Shown here piece after piece: positions 1 through 4,079 of a DNA stretch of 5,576 bases. Made by a program: the position numbers and the translations under genes. The DNA comes from an uncultured Collinsella sp. (GTDB taxonomy: Bacteria; Actinomycetota; Coriobacteriia; Coriobacteriales; Coriobacteriaceae): assembly GCA_934646965.1 (NCBI GenBank), contig CAKUEZ010000127.1, positions 1-5,576 of the forward strand, given 5' to 3'. Every line of letters starts with the position of its first letter. Position 1 is the first letter of the stretch. A model generated the notes under the pieces. It ran no database searches, was not told where the DNA came from, and saw nothing but the letters and a program-made list of their open reading frames with translations.

Positions 1-93
1 GTCCGATTCCGATACCGTATCAAGGGCTATCGCAAGCGCCAGGCCGCTTGGCTCAACGCTCTGCGGGCCGGAATCGGCCTTGCGCCGGTCTAA
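1..93 (+). CDS. C-terminal end of an unidentified protein (5' part outside window)
   Basis: Frame 1 is open from the first base to a TAA at 91-93, giving 30 residues. The tail is strongly basic (RFRYRIKGYRKR) and ends in a hydrophobic stretch, ALRAGIGLAPV. Third codon positions are mostly G or C, as in the confirmed genes, which supports real coding. No family can be recognised from so short a tail. Its basic character would fit a nucleic-acid-binding protein or a cytoplasmic tail, but that is a guess. No convincing intrinsic terminator follows; 34 bases later the inverted-repeat element at 128-329 begins. Confidence 0.55.
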   Translation, partial: VRFRYRIKGYRKRQAAWLNALRAGIGLAPV

Positions 94-127
94 ACGGTGA
101 ATCACCCGCGCGCCGTCAAACCCGACC

Positions 128-329
128 GGACAGTTAGTTCAGATTTGTATAATAGGACACCTCATATCATGGCGTTTGGCTGTCATCTCAGCGCCGATTG
201 CGTCATCCTGAAGGCCCAAGGTACTCCATATAGCGCAAAACGCGCCTTTCAAAGTCCTGAGACAGTTCCATAACCCTGATTTTGGTGGTCACATGTCTCT
301 TGATTTGTACAAATCTGAACTAACTGTCC
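128..329. mobile_element. 202-bp element with perfect 22-bp terminal inverted repeats (MITE-like)
   Basis: Bases 128-149 (beginning GGACAGTTAGTTCAG) are the exact reverse complement of 308-329, so 158 bases are enclosed by perfect 22-bp terminal inverted repeats. The inner side of the right repeat also forms a perfect 14-bp palindrome, GATTTGTACAAATC (302-315). No clear target-site duplication is visible (ACC on the left, AACC on the right). The interior is too short for a transposase. It has a 29-codon minus-strand frame (203-292, GTG start about 37 nt inside the right end) and a 34-codon plus-strand frame (169-273), neither convincing. The minus-strand peptide contains ELSQDFERRVLRYMEYLG, which loosely resembles the first residues of IS3 or IS630-type transposases (an S.DFR.RVL.Y pattern). 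That would fit an internally deleted insertion sequence, but this is inference. The size and perfect ends suggest a non-autonomous, fairly recent insertion between the upstream gene and pth. Confidence 0.6.
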
Positions 330-385
330 AACCAGCCTCCTGACAACCGCCCAAACGCCCCCAAACAACCTCAATTGCCCTCCAT

Positions 386-417
386 TTGACAGCGGCAACG
401 GGGTCGCTCACCATAGC
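386..417 (+). promoter_or_regulatory. Tentative promoter for pth
   Basis: A perfect -35 hexamer, TTGACA, lies at 386-391. The best nearby -10 candidate is CATAGC at 412-417, a weak match at a long spacing of 20 bases. Transcription would start about 20 bases before the pth start codon, which fits a short leader. The perfect -35 may be chance. Confidence 0.3.
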
Positions 418-444
418 AGGCGACAAATCGACGAAAGGAAAGAC

Positions 445-1074
445 ATGGCAGCTGCACAGCCGCTTAAGATTCGCATGGTTGCCGGACTTGGCAACCCTGG
501 CGAGGAGTATGCCGAGACCCGCCATAACGCCGGCTTTAAGGCGATCGACGAGCTGGCCCGCCAGGCCGGCGTCACGTACTGGAAAAACCAGGCCGGAGCC
601 GAGGTCGCTCTCATCAACATCAACGACCCCGAGGAAGAGGGCGGCAAGCGCCAGATTGTACTGGTCAAGCCGCAGTCGTACATGAATACTTCGGGCGGCC
701 CTATCTCCAAGCTCTGCCGCGAGTACAAGATCAAGGCCGAGGAGCTGCTCGTGATCCACGACGAGCTCGATATTCCCGCCGGCGATGTGCGCGTCAAGGT
801 TGGCGGCGGCCATGCCGGCCACAACGGCCTGCGTTCCATCATCGACAAGATGGGCAGTCGCGACTTTAGCCGTATCCGCACCGGCATCGGCAATCCTCCC
901 GGCAAGATGGCCGTCGCCGACTACGTGCTCAAGCAGCTGCGCGCCCGCGAGGCCGAGGATTTCCAGGACACCTGCACCCGCGCCGCCGACGCCGCCGGCC
1001 TGGCGATCGTGCACGGCGTGGTCTATGCCCGCGACCACGTCAACGGCGCCGCCTCCGCCAACGGCAAGCACTAA
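445..1074 (+). CDS. pth: Peptidyl-tRNA hydrolase (Pth)
   Basis: The 209-residue product is the usual length for bacterial Pth, the cytoplasmic enzyme that cleaves the ester bond of peptidyl-tRNAs released prematurely from ribosomes and so frees tRNA for reuse. Family motifs occur in order: GLGNPGEEYAETRHNAGF (14-31), KPQSYMN (75-81), HDELDIPAGDVRVKVGGGHAG (read from 105), HNGLRSI (126-132) and GIGNPPG. The residues matching the known active site are all present: Asn17, catalytic His27, Asn81, Asp106 and Asn127. The ATG at 445 is preceded at good spacing by a purine-rich ribosome-binding site, GAAAGGAAAG (433-442), and places the conserved GLGNPG near the N-terminus as expected. The gene appears to be a single transcription unit, with a repeat element upstream and its own strong terminator at 1183-1230. 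The antisense and other-frame ORFs here are shadows. Identification is secure. Confidence 0.97.
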   Translation: MAAAQPLKIRMVAGLGNPGEEYAETRHNAGFKAIDELARQAGVTYWKNQAGAEVALININDPEEEGGKRQIVLVKPQSYMNTSGGPISKLCREYKIKAEELLVIHDELDIPAGDVRVKVGGGHAGHNGLRSIIDKMGSRDFSRIRTGIGNPPGKMAVADYVLKQLRAREAEDFQDTCTRAADAAGLAIVHGVVYARDHVNGAASANGKH

Positions 1075-1076
1075 AA

Positions 1077-1116
1077 CCAACCGTTTAGGGACAGGTTTAT
1101 TTTGGCAGGTTTTATC
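1077..1116 (+). repeat. REP-like hairpin repeat, copy 1 (degenerate stem)
   Basis: The 13-nt loop at 1087-1099 (AGGGACAGGTTTA) is flanked by 1077-1086 and 1100-1109, where a 10-bp stem stands in the sister copy. Here only the outer half of the stem still pairs. The block 1077-1116 is an imperfect inverse copy of 1235-1274: 27 of 29 bases match across 1088-1116 and 1235-1263, plus the distal CCAACC. The repeat begins two bases after the pth stop codon. Together with copy 2 it brackets the pth terminator. The GGGACAGG core recurs at 3782-3789. Confidence 0.6.
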
Positions 1117-1182
1117 TGCGGAAACGCCCCGGTGGCCGCATCGCGATAAATTACGTGCCACCATACATATGCAGCGCCCTAG

Positions 1183-1230
1183 AGGGGGCCGGTCTCATCG
1201 CAACGCGAGACCGGCCCCCTTTGCCGTTTT
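1183..1230 (+). terminator. Rho-independent terminator of pth
   Basis: A perfect 14-bp GC-rich stem (1183-1196 with 1207-1220, core GGGGGCCGGTCTC) closes a 10-nt loop. It is followed by a T-rich tail, TTTGCCGTTTT. It lies about 110 bases after the pth stop, inside the space bounded by the two inverted REP-like copies. This is the strongest hairpin of the window and should end pth transcription before the nfn promoter. Confidence 0.85.
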
Positions 1231-1234
1231 GCCT

Positions 1235-1274
1235 GATAAAACCGACCAAAATAAACCTGTCCCTTTTTGGTTGG
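1235..1274 (-). repeat. REP-like hairpin repeat, copy 2 (intact stem)
   Basis: Bases 1242-1251 (CCGACCAAAA) pair with 1265-1274 (TTTTGGTTGG) over 10 bp, including one G-U pair. The 13-nt loop at 1252-1264 (TAAACCTGTCCCT) is the exact reverse complement of the loop of copy 1. Stem length, loop length and the position of CCTGTCCC within the loop are the same as in copy 3 at 3771-3803, read on the minus strand. It lies in inverted orientation to copy 1. Confidence 0.65.
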
Positions 1275-1314
1275 TCAGACGGGATAAACCGTTTTCCCAC
1301 CTGCCGAAGAAACA

Positions 1315-1343
1315 CGTAAACGGCATGGCCATGAGGGTATAAT
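1315..1343 (+). promoter_or_regulatory. Promoter of nfnAB
   Basis: A perfect -10 hexamer, TATAAT, lies at 1338-1343 just after the pth terminator and REP region. The base 17 positions upstream gives only a poor -35 (CGTAAA, 1315-1320), so the promoter may need an activator or a non-consensus upstream element. Expected transcription start is near 1350, giving a leader of about 100 nt before the nfnA ATG. Confidence 0.55.
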
Positions 1344-1349
1344 TTGCAC

Positions 1350-1430
1350 CGTATGTCTGCACAACGCCTGTGCGCGTACGGTTTTATTCGGGCTGCCGTC
1401 CATTTCCGTGGAGGCACGGTTCGGTAGCCC
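1350..1430 (+). promoter_or_regulatory. Structured 5' leader of nfnAB
   Basis: The leader contains two foldable blocks. The first, 1350-1380, pairs CGTA with TACG outside and GCAC (1359-1362) with GTGC (1370-1373) inside, and is followed by GTTTTATT, giving a weak attenuator-like shape. The second pairs GGGCTGCCG (1390-1398) with CGGTAGCCC (1422-1430) through nine pairs including one G-U. It encloses a small hairpin, CCGTG-GAGG-CACGG (1406-1419). This second structure ends six bases before the purine-rich ribosome-binding site. It matches no riboswitch class I know. It may be a cis-regulatory element or merely a stable leader. Confidence 0.35.
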
Positions 1431-1448
1431 TTACAAGAGAGGGGTTCT

Positions 1449-2288
1449 ATGTATAAGATCCTGGAGAAGACGCAGTTCTCTGAGAAGGTGTTCAAGTTCC
1501 GCATCGAGGCGCCTGCAATCGCCAAACATGCGCACGCTGGACAGTTCCTCATGGTTCGCGCCAACGAGACGGGCGAGCGCGTCCCGTTTACCCTGGCCGG
1601 CTGGAACGGTGACGAGGGCTGGGTCGAGTTCATCTTCATGGTGATCGGCAAGACCACCGAGATGCTGTCCACCTACGAGGCCGGAGAGTCGCTGCGCGAC
1701 GTCGTGGGCCCGCTGGGCGTTCCCACCGAGATGGCCGAGGGCCCCTGCGCCGTCATTGGCGGCGGCGTCGGCCTGGCAATTGCCTTCCCGGTCGCCAAGC
1801 ACCTGGTCGAGACCGGCCACGAGGTGCACGCCATCATGGGTGCCCGCACCAAGGACCTCCTGCTCATGGAGGACCAGTTCCGCGAGCTCCTCGACGAGGA
1901 CCACATCCACATCACCACCGATGACGGTTCCTACGGCGAGCAGGGCGTTGTCACCGCTCCGCTGGAGCGCCTGCTGCAGGACAAGGCCGTGAGCCAGGTC
2001 TTCTGCGTCGGCCCCGTTCCGATGATGAAGTTCTCGACCCTCACCGCCCAGAAGTACGACACCCCCATCACCGCGTCGCTCAACCCCATCATGGTTGACG
2101 GCACCGGCATGTGCGGCTGCTGCCGCGTCGAGGTGGGCGGCGTGACCAAGTTCGCTTGCGTCGACGGCCCCGACTTCGATGCCACCCTGGTCGACTGGGA
2201 TGACCTTCGTGCCCGCCAGGCCGCTTACCGTTCCGAAGAGGGCGAGTCCCTCAAGGCCTATGAGGAAAAGAGCTGCGCATGCCACTAG
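1449..2288 (+). CDS. nfnA: NADH-dependent reduced ferredoxin:NADP+ oxidoreductase, small subunit (NfnA-like; FAD/[2Fe-2S] protein of the PyrK family)
   Basis: The 279-residue protein has the layout of the ferredoxin-reductase-like PyrK/NfnA family. An N-terminal FAD-binding barrel carries ERVPFTLAGW (43-52). A nucleotide-binding domain starts at IGGGVGLAIAFPVAK (103-117) and continues through GARTKDLL (131-138) and VFCVGPVPMM (184-193). A C-terminal [2Fe-2S] site follows, with DGTGMCGCC (217-225) and FACVDGP (235-241). Asp217 stands where PyrK proteins have their first cluster cysteine, and Cys222, Cys225 and Cys237 supply the rest. An Asp plus three Cys is the ligation known for NfnA/NfnS, which points away from dihydroorotate dehydrogenase PyrK. 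In NfnAB this subunit takes electrons from NADH through FAD and passes them via the [2Fe-2S] centre. A ribosome-binding site, GAGAGGGG (1437-1444), precedes the ATG. The gene overlaps nfnB by 10 bp. Databases often call it sulfide/dihydroorotate dehydrogenase-like FAD/NAD-binding protein. Confidence 0.88.
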   Translation: MYKILEKTQFSEKVFKFRIEAPAIAKHAHAGQFLMVRANETGERVPFTLAGWNGDEGWVEFIFMVIGKTTEMLSTYEAGESLRDVVGPLGVPTEMAEGPCAVIGGGVGLAIAFPVAKHLVETGHEVHAIMGARTKDLLLMEDQFRELLDEDHIHITTDDGSYGEQGVVTAPLERLLQDKAVSQVFCVGPVPMMKFSTLTAQKYDTPITASLNPIMVDGTGMCGCCRVEVGGVTKFACVDGPDFDATLVDWDDLRARQAAYRSEEGESLKAYEEKSCACH

Positions 2289-3688
2289 TTAACGGTCGTT
2301 TCGTTGCCGATATGAAGTCGCCCCGCACCCCGGATAACGAGGAGCCGGCTGCCGAGCGCGCCTGCGACTTCCGCCCCGTCGACAAGGGCTTCACCGAGGA
2401 GATGGCGCTGGCCGAGGCCGAGCGCTGCCTCAACTGCAAGAAGCCGTTCTGTGTTGAGGGCTGCCCCGTCAACATCAACATCCCCCGCTTTATCGAGCAG
2501 ATCCGCGAGAAGGACTTTGGCGGCGCTCTCGATACCATTCGCGAGGACTCCATGCTTCCCGCCATCTGCGGCCGCGTCTGCCCGCAGGAGAACCAGTGCG
2601 AGGGCAAGTGCATCCGCGGCAAGAAGTCCGAGCCCGTGGCCATCGGCCAGCTCGAGCGCTTCCTGGGTGACCGCCCCGAGCTCGCCTCCACGCCCAAGAT
2701 GGCCCCCAAGAACGGCAAGAAGGTCGCCGTCGTCGGTTCCGGCCCGTCCGGCATCACCTGCGCCGGCGAGCTCGCCCGTAACGGCTTTGACGTCACCGTC
2801 TTTGAGGCATTCTTCACCGGCGGCGGCGTGCTGGTCTACGGCATCCCCGAGTTCCGTCTGCCCAAGGCAGTCGTCAAGCGCGAGATTGACGGCCTGGAGG
2901 ACATGGGCGTCAAGTTTGAGTACAACTCCGTCGTGGGCAACATGGCCACGGCCGAGGAGCTGTTCGAGCAGGGCTTCGACGCCATCTACGTGGCGACCGG
3001 CGCCGGCCTGCCCAAGTTCCTCAACGTCCCCGGCGAGAACCTGCCCAACGTCTTCTTCGCGAACGAGTACCTCACCCGCGTGAACCTGATGAAGGCCAAC
3101 AAGTTCCCCGAGTACGACACCCCCACCAAGCACGGCAAGAACGTCGTCGTCTTTGGTGGCGGCAACGTGGCTATGGACGCCGTCCGTACCGCCAAGCGCC
3201 TGGGCGCCGAGCACGCCATCATCGCCTACCGCCGTACCGAGGACGAGATGCCCTGCCGTCGCGCCGAGCTGCACCACGCTAAGGCCGAGGGCGTCGAGGT
3301 TCTGCCGCTCGTCTCCCCGCTCGAGTTTGTCGCTGGCGAGGACGGCTCCGTGTGCGCCGTCAAGGTCCAGAAGATGGAGCTCGGCGAGCCCGACGAGTCC
3401 GGCCGCCGTCGTCCGGTTGCCATCGAGGGCGCCATCGAGGAGATTCCTTGCGATGTCGCGATCTCCGCTATCGGCACCAACGCCAACCCCTTCGCAAAGA
3501 AGATCGGCGGCAAGATGGAGCTCAACAAGTGGGGCTACATCGTCGCCGACGAGGAGACCGGCCAGACCACCGATCCCCGCATCTGGGCCGGCGGCGACAT
3601 CGTCACCGGTGCCGCTACGGTCATTCTGGCGATGGGCGCCGGCAAGAAGGCCGCCGCTTCCATCACCAAGAGCCTGCTGGGCGAGTAA
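2279..3688 (+). CDS. nfnB: NADH-dependent reduced ferredoxin:NADP+ oxidoreductase, large subunit (NfnB-like; GltD/GltA family flavoprotein)
   Basis: The 469-residue protein belongs to the glutamate synthase small-subunit (GltD) fold family. Its N-terminal Fe-S domain has CLNCKKPFCVEGC (Cys50, 53, 58, 62) and CGRVCPQENQCEGKC (Cys97, 101, 107, 111), the pattern for two [4Fe-4S] clusters. An FAD Rossmann motif follows, VVGSGPSGITCAGELA (151-166). The NADP(H) domain has VFGGGNVAMDAVRTAKRLGA (291-310) with the basic YRRTEDEMP (317-325). A C-terminal FAD-contact segment contains AGGDIVTGAATVILAMGAG (437-455). No glutamate synthase amidotransferase subunit is nearby, and an NfnA-type partner lies directly upstream. 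The likely complex is therefore NfnAB, which reversibly couples NADPH oxidation to reduction of NAD+ and ferredoxin by flavin-based bifurcation. The ATG lies within the last codons of nfnA (10-bp overlap), suggesting translational coupling; a purine-rich GAGGAAAAGAG (2262-2272) precedes it. Homologues are often annotated gltA, NADPH-dependent glutamate synthase, or SudA. Confidence 0.9.
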   Translation: MPLVNGRFVADMKSPRTPDNEEPAAERACDFRPVDKGFTEEMALAEAERCLNCKKPFCVEGCPVNINIPRFIEQIREKDFGGALDTIREDSMLPAICGRVCPQENQCEGKCIRGKKSEPVAIGQLERFLGDRPELASTPKMAPKNGKKVAVVGSGPSGITCAGELARNGFDVTVFEAFFTGGGVLVYGIPEFRLPKAVVKREIDGLEDMGVKFEYNSVVGNMATAEELFEQGFDAIYVATGAGLPKFLNVPGENLPNVFFANEYLTRVNLMKANKFPEYDTPTKHGKNVVVFGGGNVAMDAVRTAKRLGAEHAIIAYRRTEDEMPCRRAELHHAKAEGVEVLPLVSPLEFVAGEDGSVCAVKVQKMELGEPDESGRRRPVAIEGAIEEIPCDVAISAIGTNANPFAKKIGGKMELNKWGYIVADEETGQTTDPRIWAGGDIVTGAATVILAMGAGKKAAASITKSLLGE

Positions 3689-3716
3689 TCACCCGCAGCA
3701 CTAGCCATCAAACGGC

Positions 3717-3754
3717 AAAGTCCCCGTCGAGCACACGCCCGGCGGGGACTTTTT
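3717..3754 (+). terminator. Rho-independent terminator of nfnAB
   Basis: A perfect 10-bp stem (AAAGTCCCCG at 3717-3726 with 3743-3752) closes a 16-nt loop and runs into TTTTT (3750-3754). It starts 28 bases after the nfnB stop codon. Confidence is high because stem, position and T-run all agree. Confidence 0.85.
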
Positions 3755-3770
3755 CTATGCCGCCCGCCCA

Positions 3771-3807
3771 CCACCACAAAGGGGACAGGCACCTTTGTGG
3801 TGGTTTT
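3771..3807 (+). repeat. REP-like hairpin repeat, copy 3 (perfect stem)
   Basis: CCACCACAAA (3771-3780) pairs perfectly with TTTGTGGTGG (3794-3803) around a 13-nt loop, GGGGACAGGCACC (3781-3793), and TTTT follows at 3804-3807. Stem length, loop length and the in-register GGGACAGG core match copies 1 and 2 near pth, though the stem sequence differs. The trailing T-run means it could also act as a second terminator in the plus direction. Hairpins with this type of core are scattered through many genomes and are often moved by REP-associated tyrosine transposases; that assignment is inferred. Confidence 0.6.
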
Positions 3808-3824
3808 GGACTTGGCCGGCGGTT

Positions 3825-3883
3825 TGTCTCGATCTGTAACAGGTAGGTCCCGTTGAGCCCCGTAGATGTTACAGATCGAGACA
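3825..3883. repeat. Array unit 1 (G-C type arms)
   Basis: Left arm TGTCTCGATCTGTAACA and right arm TGTTACAGATCGAGACA are perfect reverse complements over 17 bp. The co-varying columns hold G3826-C3882 and G3831-C3877. The loop 3842-3866 is rich in C and G and has no strong internal hairpin. Confidence 0.8.
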
Positions 3884-3904
3884 TTGTGCGGGCGTCCGCC
3901 CGTT

Positions 3905-3963
3905 CATCTCAATCTGTAACAGTTAGAGGTCAAATTCCTCGCTTGGTGTTACAGATCGAGACA
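3905..3963. repeat. Array unit 2 (hybrid arms)
   Basis: The left arm CATCTCAATCTGTAACA is identical to that of unit 3, while the right arm TGTTACAGATCGAGACA is identical to that of unit 1. Both co-varying columns are therefore mismatched (A3906 with C3962, A3911 with C3957), and so is the outermost pair. The loop 3922-3946 can form a small inner stem, GAGG with CCTC. Upstream, the 21-nt gap holds a perfect palindrome, CGGGCG-TC-CGCCCG (3889-3902). Confidence 0.8.
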
Positions 3964-3985
3964 TTAAGTTGGCAGTCAGACGGTT

Positions 3986-4044
3986 CATCTCAATCTGTAA
4001 CATCTGGAGCTGTTTTGAGCAGCTACGTGTTACAGATTGAGATT
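3986..4044. repeat. Array unit 3 (A-T type arms)
   Basis: Left arm CATCTCAATCTGTAACA pairs with TGTTACAGATTGAGAT over 16 bp (3987-4002 with 4028-4043). The co-varying columns hold A3987-T4043 and A3992-T4038. The loop 4003-4027 contains an inner inverted repeat, AGCTG with CAGCT. On the plus strand the right arm runs into TTTT (4043-4046), so this unit alone looks like a weak terminator, perhaps limiting read-through into the antisense of the surface-protein gene. Confidence 0.8.
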
Positions 4045-4079
4045 TTGCTGAAGCCGAGGCCAAGGGCGGTCACCAAACC

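Larger units (their letters stand above)
3825..4044. repeat. Tandem array of three inverted-repeat units with fixed 25-nt variable loops
   Basis: Six copies of one 17-nt motif, consensus YRTCTCRATCTGTAACA, occur in alternating orientation. They form three units with arms at 3825-3841/3867-3883, 3905-3921/3947-3963 and 3986-4002/4028-4044. Every loop is exactly 25 nt (3842-3866, 3922-3946, 4003-4027), and the loops share no evident sequence. The gaps between units are 21 nt (3884-3904) and 22 nt (3964-3985). Short flanks are also conserved: GGTT or CGTT before each left arm and TT after each right arm. Arms pair over 17, 14 and 16 of 17 positions. The array fills the space between the nfnAB terminator/REP copy 3 and the convergent surface-protein gene, ending 36 bases from that gene's stop codon. 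No ORF explains it. It could be a structured RNA, a multi-site protein-binding array or a repeat element; I do not recognise the family. Confidence 0.85.

Noticed and set aside
289..1164. Minus-strand ORF of 291 codons covering pth
   Set aside because: Antisense shadow of pth extended by chance into the flanking repeat elements; pth carries every catalytic residue.
1431..2285. Minus-strand ORF of 284 codons antisense to nfnA
   Set aside because: Low-complexity shadow of nfnA in the complementary frame with no recognisable motif.
2285..3277. Long minus-strand ORF of 330 codons antisense to nfnB
   Set aside because: It is the mirror of a high-GC gene with biased third positions; its Ala/Gly/Leu/Asp-rich composition has no domain logic, whereas nfnB has full family motifs.
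3825..4044. CRISPR array
   Set aside because: The repeats alternate in orientation instead of being direct repeats, the arms are only 17 nt, intervals alternate between 25 and 21-22 nt, and no cas gene or leader is seen.
3825..4044. Integron attC sites or a shufflon
   Set aside because: No attC core (RYYYAAC/GTTRRRY) in the right arrangement, no integrase or recombinase gene, and the loops are too short to carry coding segments.
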